DNA of 64,000 nt from positions 1,550,001-1,614,000 of the forward strand of contig NZ_JAJKFT010000004.1 of NCBI RefSeq assembly GCF_020966755.1, written 5' to 3'. Shown piece after piece: positions 1 to 9,242 of the stretch (the stretch's first letter is position 1; every line of letters starts with the position of its first letter). This DNA is from Blastopirellula sediminis (GTDB lineage Bacteria; Planctomycetota; Planctomycetia; Pirellulales; Pirellulaceae). The notes below the pieces were generated by a model. The model was not told the DNA's origin, made no database searches, and saw only the letters and a program-made list of their open reading frames with translations. Made by a program: the position numbers and the translations under genes.

Positions 1-1054
1 CGGACGGCGGGATCAGGTCGTTCTTCATCCGATTGAAGTTGTCGCCGTGCGTGTCCCAGAAGTTCTTGCCGTCGTTGTGCCAATTGACCGAAACGAGCGG
101 GACCCCATGTTCGACCAGGCGGCGCGCCATCAGCACGCTCTGCCCATGAATGTTGCGACCATAACGCTCGCGGGTCGCGTCCGACTCTTGCGTCAAATCG
201 AACGCACTACGAACCTTCGCGGAGCCGACCATCTCGATCGCCCGCGTTTGATGATTGTTGAACGCAGCGCCGGCGAGCGACTTGTGCAGCTCGGCCCGCT
301 GAGCGTCGAGCGTCTTCAGCAGCGCGACGCGCGACTCCAGACGGTCGAGTCCCATGTCGGCTGGAAGGCCAAGCCCCTGCGGTCGCCATTTGGGATCGTT
401 CAAGTCGCCGGTAAGCAGCATGCCGTCGTACGCGGGACCGAGCCAACCGCCGTGTTGACCAGGAGCTTCGCCGCCGGGCGCCGCCGGATGCAGCGCTTTC
501 CAAGGCATCGCGACAAACGATGGAAGCCCAGCGTCGCCGGGGCGAAACTTCGAGATCAGCGAACCAAGATGGGGCGAGTCTTTCGAGCTCGGCGGATCGG
601 CGTCGCTTTTGACGACCGGCGCTAGTTGTCCGGTCAACGTGGCGTGGCCGCTGGAAAGGTGGGCTGGATCGTTGTGCGTGAGTGAGCGGATGATCGCCAG
701 CTTGTCGGTCCACTGGGCGACGCGGCTAAAGTGTTCGCAGATTTGCGTACCTGGCACTTTGGTGGCGATCGGCTTGAAATCGCCGCGCACTTCCTCCGGA
801 GCGTCGGGCTTCAAGTCGAACGTTTCGAGCTGACTCGGCCCGCCCCACATGAAGAGAAAGATGCAGGCCTTCGCCTTCCGGCCGTTGCGCCCTGGTTGCA
901 GCATTTCGGAGGCGGCAAGTTGCTGCTGAAAACTGCCGAGCCCAAGGCCTAGCGCGCTGAGTGCGCCGACCTGAAGCATCTGTCGCCGGCTGACGCTGGT
1001 TGCGCGACGGAAGTCTTGGCAGCCGCGAAGTGGATTGCTGGGGGAAGTCGACAT
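1..1054 (-). CDS. DUF1501 family protein, Tat-type leader (3' end beyond window)
   Basis: This is an open frame on the minus strand from an ATG at 1054 that runs off the left edge (about 351 codons visible). The N-terminus has a twin-arginine-like motif (SRRQML) followed by a hydrophobic stretch, so export of a folded protein is likely. The body has the DUF1501 signatures: an LFMWGGPSQLETFDLKP block near residue 65 and, near the edge, ARRLVEHGVPLVSVNWH, followed by WDTHGDN. DUF1501 proteins belong to the alkaline-phosphatase/sulfatase-like superfamily and are hugely expanded in planctomycetes, usually next to PSCyt1 genes; their substrate is unknown. Any PSCyt1 partner would lie upstream or outside the window, and none is seen beside it here. 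Confidence 0.9.
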   Translation of the reverse strand, partial: MSTSPSNPLRGCQDFRRATSVSRRQMLQVGALSALGLGLGSFQQQLAASEMLQPGRNGRKAKACIFLFMWGGPSQLETFDLKPDAPEEVRGDFKPIATKVPGTQICEHFSRVAQWTDKLAIIRSLTHNDPAHLSSGHATLTGQLAPVVKSDADPPSSKDSPHLGSLISKFRPGDAGLPSFVAMPWKALHPAAPGGEAPGQHGGWLGPAYDGMLLTGDLNDPKWRPQGLGLPADMGLDRLESRVALLKTLDAQRAELHKSLAGAAFNNHQTRAIEMVGSAKVRSAFDLTQESDATRERYGRNIHGQSVLMARRLVEHGVPLVSVNWHNDGKNFWDTHGDNFNRMKNDLIPPS

Positions 1055-1506
1055 GGTTTTGTTGGCTGCTGGAGGGATCGGAAGGAAGGCGCCGCGTGCC
1101 GCAGCAGGTCTTCCGGGAAGGTGTGGCTCCCAAGGACGGAGCCGTAACGCAGCGGAATCAGGCGAGGGAGGTAGCAGTCTTGGGGAGGCAGGTTGGATCG
1201 ATATATCAGTATCGAGAATCACCCAAACTATTGCAACACAAAGTTGTTGCTGAGCCTTGGTTGAATTCGTTCCCCTCTCGCTCAAATCGTGCAGTCGTGG
1301 CAACAGATTCATTGGCGCTGATGCTCAAAAACCAAGCGAGCGCAGCCTGTTTAAGTCGCTGGATCGCAAAGATCGACAGGGAGATTGAGAATTACGCCGC
1401 TGTTGCTCGGAGAGAACGTCTGCCTAAATCGCCCGACCTCATTAGTTTCCGACGAAAGGCTGGTAGTAGAATTGGCAGACTTTTTGTCGCCTATGCCGGT
1501 GGGAGC
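1055..1506. other. intergenic region, no gene seen
   Basis: The 450 bp between the DUF1501 start and the end of the response regulator hold no convincing gene. An AT-rich patch around 1195-1260 may carry the DUF1501 promoter. A 6-bp hairpin (GGCTCC at 1125-1130 pairing with GGAGCC at 1138-1143) lies in the presumed DUF1501 leader; its role is unknown. Confidence 0.5.
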
Positions 1507-2865
1507 TTAGTGGAGCCCGTAGCGACTCATCTTGTAATGCAGCGTACGGAGACTGATATCGAGCGCCTTTGCCGTTTTTTCGCGATGAAATTCGCATTGG
1601 GAAAGTGCGGCTTGGATCGCTTGTTTTTCGGCCGCTTCGGCCGTCTCGGCCAACGGAACGATTCTGGCGGCGCCAAAGGGGATTGTCGACTGCAGTTCGC
1701 TCGGCAGCATCTGGGAAGTGATGACGTCGGCTTGCTCGGTAACGACCAGACGTTCAATCAGGTTGCGCAATTGGCGGACGTTCCCGGGCCAGTGCGCCGA
1801 AACGAGTTTCTGCATCGCATCGTCCGCAAAGGCCTTCAGCGGCCGTCGATGGTGCTGACAGAAGTGATTCAGGAAGTGTTCGACCAGCAGCGGAATGTCT
1901 TCGCGGCGCTGCCGGAGCGAAGGAACTTCGATCGGAACGATGTTCAGTCGATAGTAAAGATCTTCGCGGAACCGTCCCTCTTCGACCAGTTTCAGGATGT
2001 TGCGATTGGTCGCCGATACGATGCGCGCGTCCGACGTCAGCGACTCTTCTCCGCCGACGCGCACGAAGCGATTCGTCTCCAGGATGCGGAGCAGATCGAC
2101 TTGACTCTTGGCCGGCATCTCGGTGATTTCATCGAGAAACAACGTACCGCGCCGCGCTTGTTCGAAACAGCCAGGCTTCCGCCGCGTCGCGCCGGTAAAA
2201 GAACCGATCTCATGGCCGAACAATTCGCTCTCCAAGAGCGACTCGGGAAAAGCGCCCAGGTTGACCGCGACGAACGGCCCGCTGCTGCGATCGCTCAAGT
2301 CATGCAGCGCCCGGGCGATCAACTCTTTACCGGTTCCGCTCTCGCCCCGGATCAGCACCGTGGCGTCGGTGCTCGCGACTTGCTGGACCAGGCGAATGAC
2401 GTCGCGAAACGCGGTGCAATTGCCGATGATGCCGCAAATCTCGTCGGCGGCGATAAGCCGGCTGCGGAGCTGGCGGTTCTCCTCTTGCAGGCGATGATGC
2501 GTCAGCGCTTTTTGCACCTGCTGCCGGATCAGAGCGAGGTCGACCGGCTTCGAGATAAAATCATACGCGCCGCGGCGCATCGCTTCGACCGCCATTTCGA
2601 CCGTGCCTTGCGCGGTAATGACGATGACGATCGTCTCCGGCTCTTCCTGAAGGAGTCGCGAGACGAGTTCGAGTCCATCGAGATCGCCAGGCAATCGCAC
2701 GTCGGCGATGACAAGTTGAAAGGCGCGTTCCGCGAATTTGCGCAACGCTTCTTCGGCGTCGCCGGCGGTTTCAATCCGCGCAGCTTCTTTCACGAGTCCC
2801 TTGGCGAGACCAGAGCGAATGTTGGGCTCGTCGTCGACGATCAAAATGCCGTAGTCATGTTCCAC
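1507..2865 (-). CDS. NtrC-family sigma-54-dependent response regulator
   Basis: This 452-residue protein should be a DNA-binding activator that uses ATP to open sigma-54 promoters. The receiver domain (about 1-125) has the acidic pair near D11/D12 and the phosphoacceptor D55 in VIADVRLPG. The AAA+ domain (about 145-380) has Walker A GESGTGK at 174-180, the L1 loop at 221-226 and Walker B LFLDEI at 242-247. A Fis-type helix-turn-helix closes the protein (EKTAKALDISLRTLHYKM). The loop that touches sigma-54 reads GSFTGA instead of the usual GAFTGA. The gene starts 8 bp after the stop of a histidine kinase, so the two are an operon and almost certainly partners. Its likely target is the divergent dabA operon, where a sigma-54 promoter match and repeats are visible; that link is inference. 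Confidence 0.95.
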   Translation of the reverse strand: MEHDYGILIVDDEPNIRSGLAKGLVKEAARIETAGDAEEALRKFAERAFQLVIADVRLPGDLDGLELVSRLLQEEPETIVIVITAQGTVEMAVEAMRRGAYDFISKPVDLALIRQQVQKALTHHRLQEENRQLRSRLIAADEICGIIGNCTAFRDVIRLVQQVASTDATVLIRGESGTGKELIARALHDLSDRSSGPFVAVNLGAFPESLLESELFGHEIGSFTGATRRKPGCFEQARRGTLFLDEITEMPAKSQVDLLRILETNRFVRVGGEESLTSDARIVSATNRNILKLVEEGRFREDLYYRLNIVPIEVPSLRQRREDIPLLVEHFLNHFCQHHRRPLKAFADDAMQKLVSAHWPGNVRQLRNLIERLVVTEQADVITSQMLPSELQSTIPFGAARIVPLAETAEAAEKQAIQAALSQCEFHREKTAKALDISLRTLHYKMSRYGLH

Positions 2866-2873
2866 GAGTTTTC

Positions 2874-4247
2874 TTAGTCCTCGGCGCCGCTATGCGTAAC
2901 GGGCAACGTCACTTGAAAGATCGTTCCTTCCGTCGAATTCCAGCACTGCAACTCTCCATTATGCTGACGGACGATTTTATCGGTTATCGCCAGTCCCATG
3001 CCGGTGCCGGCGCTCTTCGTCGTAAAATATGGGTCGAAGATCCGCGTCTGCATTCCCTCTGGAATCCCTATTCCCGTATCAATGACTTGAATGACGACTG
3101 CGGAACCGCTTTCGTGCAGAAAAGTTCGCACCGTCAAGACGCCTCCGTCGCGCATCGCTTCCTCAGCGTTAATCAGCAAGTTCAGCAGCACTTGCTCTAG
3201 CCGCACGCGATCGGCGGATATCTTTGGCAACTCCGACGGGGACGTTTCGATCCGAATTTCGACGTTCGCGGCTTTGGCGCGCGGCTGAAAAAGCCGGGTT
3301 TGTCGAATGCAGACTTCGGAAACGTCGACCGGCGATAGGGACAAATGCTGCGACATCGCGTAGTCGCGAAAGTTTTCCAGCACTCCCCCAATGCGTACGA
3401 TCTCGGTTTGGATCACTTCCAGGCTCTCGTTCACTTCGTCCGATCGCTGCGAAGCGGCGAGTTGCTCCTCTAGCAATTGGATATGGAGCGAAAGCGCCGA
3501 CAACGGATTCTTAATCTCGTGATGCAATCCGGCGGCCAAGGAGCCGAGTCCCATAAAACGCTCCATTCGCAGCATTTGCTCGTCAAGCAAGACGCGTTCC
3601 GTCACGTCCTGCAATTGGATCACGCTGCCGATGTTCATCTCTTCATGGTTCTGCAGCGGTTGGCAATAGGCGCGTAGCGTCCGTTGCGATGATGCGGTCG
3701 CAACGGGGAAATCGCGCACCAGTTGCGACGGCGGATTGGCTTCGGCTTCGATGCGAAGCTCGTCGAGCGACAACGACGGCGACAAGGCGTCCAGGGACTG
3801 ACCCACGCAGGCGTCAGTGACCGACAGCATCTCCATGGCCCGCGCGTTGACGCTGGTAACGGCCCCCCGCAGATCGGTCGTAATCACCGCCTGGTCCATG
3901 CTGCTTAAGATGTCGGCCGCCAGCGCTTTGACGTCTCGGAGCGAATCTTGCGAATTGCGATAGGCGCGCCATAACAGGTAAATCGCGACCGCCGTCACGG
4001 CCAGATTCAGGATAGCGAGTACCGAAAGTCGAATCGTCCAGCGCAACTGCCCCTCAAGCGCCTCGCCCTGCGTCTCTAATTTCGGGGGCAACTCGCGGAG
4101 TAGATCGTGGAGGATCTGGCTCTCTCGAAAAAAGAGGTCCCCCATCACCCAGGCAGTCGCCAGAAACGCCGTCAAAATGAGGGCCAAGAGCGTGACGATT
4201 GCGCGGCGAAAACTGCGCTCGGAACCATTCGGCCGAACACGGAACAT
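2874..4247 (-). CDS. membrane sensor histidine kinase with PAS domain
   Basis: This 457-residue kinase would sense an unknown signal and phosphorylate the NtrC-like regulator encoded just downstream. Two membrane helices (about 15-35 and 73-93) bracket a short extracytoplasmic segment of roughly 40 residues, too small for a classical ligand domain. A PAS domain follows (about 108-220), then the HisKA helix with HHEIKNPL, phosphoacceptor H243, and an ATPase domain with an N-box (LLNLLINAEEAM) and a G1 box (DTGIGIP). The ATG at 4247 opens directly before a basic segment and the first helix, a plausible start. The small outer loop suggests sensing within the membrane or through the PAS domain. 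Head-to-head placement with dabA suggests a signal tied to inorganic carbon, but this is not shown. Confidence 0.93.
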   Translation of the reverse strand: MFRVRPNGSERSFRRAIVTLLALILTAFLATAWVMGDLFFRESQILHDLLRELPPKLETQGEALEGQLRWTIRLSVLAILNLAVTAVAIYLLWRAYRNSQDSLRDVKALAADILSSMDQAVITTDLRGAVTSVNARAMEMLSVTDACVGQSLDALSPSLSLDELRIEAEANPPSQLVRDFPVATASSQRTLRAYCQPLQNHEEMNIGSVIQLQDVTERVLLDEQMLRMERFMGLGSLAAGLHHEIKNPLSALSLHIQLLEEQLAASQRSDEVNESLEVIQTEIVRIGGVLENFRDYAMSQHLSLSPVDVSEVCIRQTRLFQPRAKAANVEIRIETSPSELPKISADRVRLEQVLLNLLINAEEAMRDGGVLTVRTFLHESGSAVVIQVIDTGIGIPEGMQTRIFDPYFTTKSAGTGMGLAITDKIVRQHNGELQCWNSTEGTIFQVTLPVTHSGAED

Positions 4248-4440
4248 ATTGCAAATTCGATCGAAGGATGGAGGGAGGCGCCGGGCATTATCAAGGGAAA
4301 TCGTCGCCGGCCGTAGCGATCAATAATAGGCGTCCCTGTTCCCGCTGGCGAGGTCGCCCCGGGACGGCAAGCCGCGTCGCGCAACGCCGACCCCGAGAAA
4401 ATCAACGAGGAGGCGGAACTCGCGCCCTCCGGCTGGAGAC

Positions 4441-4486
4441 TGCAGGGGATGCAGGAAACTGCATGCAAAGTGCAAGAAATTGCATG
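4441..4486 (+). promoter_or_regulatory. TGCA-rich repeat cluster, candidate activator (UAS) sites
   Basis: Two 16-bp direct repeats are visible: TGCAGGAAACTGCATG at 4450-4465 and TGCAAGAAATTGCATG at 4471-4486. They agree at 14 of 16 positions and start 21 bp apart, which is two helical turns. Each is itself a TGCA-N6/8-TGCA dyad, and a looser half copy begins at 4441. Their centres lie about 150-170 bp upstream of the start predicted from the sigma-54 match, the usual distance for NtrC-type enhancer sites. Binding by the adjacent response regulator is inference. Confidence 0.55.
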
Positions 4487-4600
4487 TTTGTGAAGGCGTC
4501 GTTTTACCGGTAGGGCGGCAAAATGGGCTCTAACGGAAAATTGCCGACTATTGCTGTTCGTGGGAAACGTCTCAGCTCGATTCTCCTCTTTCGAGCTTTC

Positions 4601-4618
4601 CCGGCACGCGAATTGCAG
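4601..4618 (+). promoter_or_regulatory. sigma-54 (-24/-12) promoter candidate for dabA
   Basis: The stretch GGCACGCGAATTGCA fits the TGGCAC-N5-TTGCW consensus: GG at 4603-4604 and GC at 4615-4616 are spaced as in known -24/-12 elements; only the leading T differs (C). It predicts a start near 4628 and a leader of about 80 nt before dabA. Confidence 0.6.
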
Positions 4619-4706
4619 AGGAACGGCGGTACGCTCTTTCGATCGCCTACCCCACCAAAAGTTGGAAAGAGCCTCATTCGAATGATTTCCGGCAAGAAGG
4701 CGGGAC

Positions 4707-7700
4707 TTGGCTACTGCAAAATTCGACGTGCGCAACGCAACGTCGCCACCGACCTTCGAATCTTCCCGGCAGTCGCAGCAGGAAATCCTGGAGGCGATTG
4801 AGCATGCGGCGGAGTATCTACCCGCCCAAGGGCCGATTACGTCGTTTGTGCATCACAACACGCTGCACGCCTTTGAAGATCTCACGTTCGATGAAGGAGT
4901 GCGGATCGGCGGCAGTCTATTCCAATGCCACGAGTATCTGCCGGAGGAAAAATATCGCGAGCACCTTCACCGCGGTCGCATCACCGCATCGGATCTGGAC
5001 GCAGTCCTTGTGGAAGACCTCGGGGAAGAGGTGGACCGCTTGGTGGCCAGTTTTGGGAGTCGGCACGCACTGCGATTTGCGATGCTGCGATACCCGCTCT
5101 TCTTTGGCGATCGGCACGAATTGCATTGGGTGGTCTCGGAAACCGACGCCCTCAGCAAGTTTCGCAGCGACGTCGACCCCGGCGTCCGCGATCGGATGAT
5201 TAAGCGGACGCGCCAGTGGGTCCTTCGCAATCGGCAACAGATCGAAGGCCGATCGCCTGGCGACGAAGATCCCTTGTCGCGGACGCTCTCTCGATTCCAG
5301 AGCGTGAAGTTCGATTCGTGGGATGACGCCACTTGGGAAAAATTCGTCCTGAATTTCCTTTGGCGAGTTTGTCGCGATGGAGTCGCGACGGCGCAGAACT
5401 CTACCGATACCGCTGACGAAACTACGTTTGTGCGCCATCGGGATGCATTGCTGGCGGCGACCGGAGGAGACGCCGACGTCATCGTCCACGAACATTTGGT
5501 TTCGTTTTGCGCCGCGTTCCTGGATCAAGGGTATGCGACCCTGGCTCCCCCGAACCGCGGTCAGGGATTCTACTTGTCGTTCCTTTCGCTCTACAGTCAA
5601 GGCTGGGGCGCACCGACTCGATGGCTGGCGAACCTTCAGCAAGAATCGCAACGGTTGCTGGCAAGGAACTTCTCTCCGCTCGATTCGATCGAAGAATCGC
5701 TGACATTGCTTGGCGTCGACCGGGAGGAACGCTCCGTCTTCATTCGGGACGAACTGTTGGCGCTGCGCGGTTGGGCCGGGATGATTTGGCAACTCGAATC
5801 GAATCCCAAATGGGAAACTCCGTCGACCTTTCATTGCAATTTGACCGAGTTCCTGGCGGTTCGGTTGATGTTGGTTCGGCTCGCGCTTCAACGCATCGCG
5901 GCCGCAGGGGGCGATTCTTCGGTCCGTTTGGATCAAATCCGTGAGCGTTACCAGGGGCAAAAGCGATCTTCCCAAACCGACGATCGCGAACTCCTCGCCT
6001 ACGTCCTCTTTCAACTCGCGCAGGTGCGAGGTTGGCGCCCCGACGAATTGCACCACCTGCAACACGAGCAATGGACGTCGCTCGTCGGCGAGGTGAACGC
6101 GTTTTCCAGTCTGGATCGTCGACGGATTTATCATGCGGCGTACGAACGCAAATACGCTCGCGAAGCGCTCGACGCGCTCCTGGCCTATTCCAAGCGGCGA
6201 ACTCGCGAAACAACTGCTCCGGCGAAGGGGGAATCGCCAAGCTTTCAAGCGATTACCTGTCTGGACGACCGCGAGGAGTCGTTTCGGCGTCATTTGGAAG
6301 AAATCGATCCGAGTTGCGAGACGTACGGTACGGCGGGCTTCTTTGGCGTCGCCATGTCGTATCGCGGGATTGCGGATGCGCGATTCGTGTCGCTTTGCCC
6401 GGTCAACGTCGTCCCCCGTCATCAGGTCGTCGAAACGCCCGACTTTTCCGCAGCGCGATCCGAAGAACGCCTGGCGCAAACGCGGCGACATATCGGTCGT
6501 GCGACGCATCAGGCGCACCTGGCGTCGAGAACGTTTCTCGGCGGCACGATCGCAGGGCTCCTCGGTTCGGCATTAGCCTTCGTTTTGGTCGTGCGAGTTA
6601 TTTTTCCGCGGCTCGCGTCGTATGCACATCGCCAGGCTCGCTCGCTGATTTATACGAATCGTACCACGCTGCAATTGGAGCAAGACTCGACTTCGCCAGA
6701 GGGGGAAGAACGTTTGCGCGGGTACTGTGTGGAAGAAATGGGCGAAATCGTCAAAGGGTTGCTGAAAAGCGTCGGGCTGACCGGGAATTGGGCGCCTTTG
6801 GTCGTCCTTTTGGGGCACGGCTCCGCCAGTTTGAACAACCCGCACGAGTCCGCCTACAACTGCGGTGCGTGCGCCGGAGGACGGGGCGGTCCGAACGCAC
6901 GTGCGTTCGCTGCGATGGCGAACGATCTGCGAGTTCGTCGCCTGCTCGCCGAGCAAGGGTTGGAGATCCCCGAAACGACCTTTTTCGTCGGCGGCTATCA
7001 TGATACGACCAACGACGCCGTGACGTTCGCCGATGTGGACCACGTTCCCCACTCGCACCGCCAGCGGTTTGAGGAAGTCGTGCGCACGTGCGACGAGGCG
7101 CGCCGCCGCAACGCCCAAGAACGTTGCCGACGTTTCGAGTCGGCCGATTTGAACATTTCTCCCGCCGATGCGCTGCGGCACGTCGAAAATCGACCGGAGG
7201 ACCTGTCGCAACCCCGTCCGGAATACAACCACGCGACCAATGCGATGTGCATCGTCGGGCGTCGCGAAAACGTTCGCGGATTGTTTCTCGATCGCCGCGC
7301 CTTTCTGGCGTCATATGATCCGACGCAAGACGATGCGAATGGGACCGTGCTCGAAAGCCAACTGCGCGCCGTGATCCCGGTATGCGCCGGCATCAACCTG
7401 GAGTACTACTTCTCGACGGTTGATCCGGAAGGGTATGGGTGCGGCTCGAAGTTGCCTCACAACATTACTTCGCTGTTGGGGGTGATGACCGGTGCGGCCA
7501 GCGACTTGCGACCGGGTTTGTCGACGCAGATGATAGAGATTCATGAGCCGATGCGATTGCTGTTCGTCATTGAAACGACGACGGAGGTCATGCAGCGAAT
7601 CATCGAGTGCAATGAAACGATCGCTCGGCTGGCGAAAGGGAAATGGATTCAACTGGCGGTGATCGACTATGCGTCAGCTCAAGTTTGGCGCTTTGACGGC

Positions 7701-7835
7701 GCGAGATTTATTCAATACATGCCGGAAGAGGACGAACTTCCCGTCGCTGCGTCTTCGTACGCCTGGTACCAGGGACGCCGCGGAAATCTTCCCTTCGCAG
7801 AAATTGCCCCCTCCTCGGCCGGTCTGGGAGGTTAG
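4707..7835 (+). CDS. dabA: DabA, zinc subunit of the DAC inorganic-carbon transporter (DUF2309)
   Basis: This 1042-residue protein matches DabA, which with a membrane DabB subunit accumulates bicarbonate, probably by energy-coupled one-way hydration of CO2 on the cytoplasmic side. Its beta-carbonic-anhydrase-like zinc site is recognisable: C518 and D520 in ITCLDDREES, H704 in LGHGS and C719 in YNCGACAGG. The C-x-D pattern and the 15-residue H-to-C spacing match the ligand set I recall for characterised DabA (C351, D353, H524, C539), so the enzyme should be active. The start is a TTG at 4707 preceded by AAGAAGG at 4694-4700; no nearby in-frame ATG fits better. It is the first gene of dabA-dabB-second antiporter subunit-carbonic anhydrase homologue, with 6 bp to dabB. 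Confidence 0.95.
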   Translation: MATAKFDVRNATSPPTFESSRQSQQEILEAIEHAAEYLPAQGPITSFVHHNTLHAFEDLTFDEGVRIGGSLFQCHEYLPEEKYREHLHRGRITASDLDAVLVEDLGEEVDRLVASFGSRHALRFAMLRYPLFFGDRHELHWVVSETDALSKFRSDVDPGVRDRMIKRTRQWVLRNRQQIEGRSPGDEDPLSRTLSRFQSVKFDSWDDATWEKFVLNFLWRVCRDGVATAQNSTDTADETTFVRHRDALLAATGGDADVIVHEHLVSFCAAFLDQGYATLAPPNRGQGFYLSFLSLYSQGWGAPTRWLANLQQESQRLLARNFSPLDSIEESLTLLGVDREERSVFIRDELLALRGWAGMIWQLESNPKWETPSTFHCNLTEFLAVRLMLVRLALQRIAAAGGDSSVRLDQIRERYQGQKRSSQTDDRELLAYVLFQLAQVRGWRPDELHHLQHEQWTSLVGEVNAFSSLDRRRIYHAAYERKYAREALDALLAYSKRRTRETTAPAKGESPSFQAITCLDDREESFRRHLEEIDPSCETYGTAGFFGVAMSYRGIADARFVSLCPVNVVPRHQVVETPDFSAARSEERLAQTRRHIGRATHQAHLASRTFLGGTIAGLLGSALAFVLVVRVIFPRLASYAHRQARSLIYTNRTTLQLEQDSTSPEGEERLRGYCVEEMGEIVKGLLKSVGLTGNWAPLVVLLGHGSASLNNPHESAYNCGACAGGRGGPNARAFAAMANDLRVRRLLAEQGLEIPETTFFVGGYHDTTNDAVTFADVDHVPHSHRQRFEEVVRTCDEARRRNAQERCRRFESADLNISPADALRHVENRPEDLSQPRPEYNHATNAMCIVGRRENVRGLFLDRRAFLASYDPTQDDANGTVLESQLRAVIPVCAGINLEYYFSTVDPEGYGCGSKLPHNITSLLGVMTGAASDLRPGLSTQMIEIHEPMRLLFVIETTTEVMQRIIECNETIARLAKGKWIQLAVIDYASAQVWRFDGARFIQYMPEEDELPVAASSYAWYQGRRGNLPFAEIAPSSAGLGG

Positions 7836-7841
7836 AAAGAG

Positions 7842-9242
7842 ATGGATCTCGTGACGTGGGACGCTTTTATTTTCGGTCTGGGGATCGGTTGCCTGGCCGC
7901 CCCTGCATTGTTGCTTGTCGTTCTTGCGGCGGCCAGCTTCTTGAGCCGGCGACTCACTGAACGCGCGACGGCGAGACTAACGGCGATTTGCGTTATTTTC
8001 GGGATGGTCTGCGCCATGATCATCTTGGGGACGATGCTTGCCAGCGGAAGTCGCAAGGTCGTGATCGAACTTGGCAATTGGGTGGCGATCCCCTCAGAAC
8101 ACTATCACTTCCAACTGCGATTCATTTTCGACCGCCTTTCGATTCCCTTCGTGCTGCTCACGTACGTTCTCTGCGGCGTCGTCGGGAAATTTGCGAGCCG
8201 CTATCTGCATCGCGAGATCGGATTCACGCGATTCTTCTTGTTCTACTCTTTCTTTTTCTTCGGGATGGTCGTGTCGTCGCTGGCCGGTACGATCGAAACG
8301 TTGTTTCTCGGTTGGGAATTCGTCGGTCTGTCGTCCGCTCTGTTGATCGCCTACTTTCACCAACGCACGAATCCGGTTCAAAATGGCCTGCACGTCTGGG
8401 CGATCTATCGCTTGTCCGATGCGGCGCTGGTGATCTCGATGCTGACGCTGCATCATGCGACCGGGGGCGGAGATTTCGATCATATTGTGGGGAGGCAGCC
8501 TTGGCCGCTGGGGAATGTCGAACTCGACCAGTTCAACCTCCTGATGATCAGCGGTTTGTTGTTGATCGCGGCGGCGGGAAAGTCCGCGCTGATTCCATTT
8601 TGCGGTTGGTTGCCGCGAGCCATGGAAGGCCCGACTCCGTCTAGCGCGATCTTCTATGGCGCACTGTCGGCCCATTTGGGCGCGTTTCTGTTGCTCCGGT
8701 TCAGCCCGTTGATCGCCGCTTCGTGGATCGTCAGTACCGTCGTCATCCTCATTGGACTGGCGACCGCTTGTTTGGGCGCCATGTCGGCCCGCGTTCAAGC
8801 CGACGTGAAAAGCGCCATCGCTTTTTCCTCCCTCACGCAGGTCGGGATCATCCTGGTGGAGATCGGGCTTGGTCTTCCGTATGTCGCGCTGATTCACATC
8901 ATCGGTCATGCCTGCTTGCGAACGCTGCAGTTCCTCCGCGCTCCGTCGGTGTTGCACGACTACAACGCCTTGGAAAACGCCATCGGTTCGCGATTGTCGC
9001 CTACGCACTTGCCGGAGTCATTAACGGAAGCGTCGTTCGGCCGCCAATGGACGTACCGCTTTTCGCTCGAACGCGGATTCCTGGATGAGATCCTCCGTTC
9101 CTATATTGTTGCGCCCTTTATGGGAACGTTCCGCTGGTTCGACAAGCAGGAGCGTCGTTGGACCCAGTTTTTGTCGGGGGAAAGCGGAGAGGAACGGGCC
9201 GCGGCAATTCATCAAGATCGCTCTTTGGAAGAACTGACCTAA
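7842..9242 (+). CDS. dabB: DabB, NuoL-like proton-conducting membrane subunit
   Basis: This 466-residue, many-helix membrane protein is of the complex I/Mrp antiporter family (Proton_antipo_M) and should conduct the ion flow that drives DabA. The central block [19 protein letters not shown] contains the membrane lysine and the WLP-x-AMEGPTP signature; it continues into [14 protein letters not shown], where respiratory NuoL has HAATMV. That substitution is what I recall for DabB. The protein ends in a hydrophilic tail of about 50 residues without the long lateral helix of NuoL. The gene lies 6 bp after dabA, and its TAA stop shares one base with the next ATG. Confidence 0.92.
   Translation: MDLVTWDAFIFGLGIGCLAAPALLLVVLAAASFLSRRLTERATARLTAICVIFGMVCAMIILGTMLASGSRKVVIELGNWVAIPSEHYHFQLRFIFDRLSIPFVLLTYVLCGVVGKFASRYLHREIGFTRFFLFYSFFFFGMVVSSLAGTIETLFLGWEFVGLSSALLIAYFHQRTNPVQNGLHVWAIYRLSDAALVISMLTLHHATGGGDFDHIVGRQPWPLGNVELDQFNLLMISGLLLIAAAGKSALIPFCGWLPRAMEGPTPSSAIFYGALSAHLGAFLLLRFSPLIAASWIVSTVVILIGLATACLGAMSARVQADVKSAIAFSSLTQVGIILVEIGLGLPYVALIHIIGHACLRTLQFLRAPSVLHDYNALENAIGSRLSPTHLPESLTEASFGRQWTYRFSLERGFLDEILRSYIVAPFMGTFRWFDKQERRWTQFLSGESGEERAAAIHQDRSLEELT

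Larger units (their letters stand above)
4248..4706. other. divergent regulatory region between kinase and dabA
   Basis: This 459-bp gap separates the kinase start from the dabA start and holds no convincing gene. It contains the direct repeats at 4441-4486 and the -24/-12 match at 4601-4618, which are listed separately. No minus-strand sigma-54 match for the kinase gene was found. Confidence 0.7.

Noticed and set aside
1000-2877. A 625-codon plus-strand frame
   Set aside because: It is antisense to the NtrC-like regulator, has no domain motif and reflects the codon bias of the other strand.
4917-6518. A 533-codon minus-strand frame
   Set aside because: It is antisense to dabA; the dabA motifs are unmistakable and the opposite frame has no recognisable feature.
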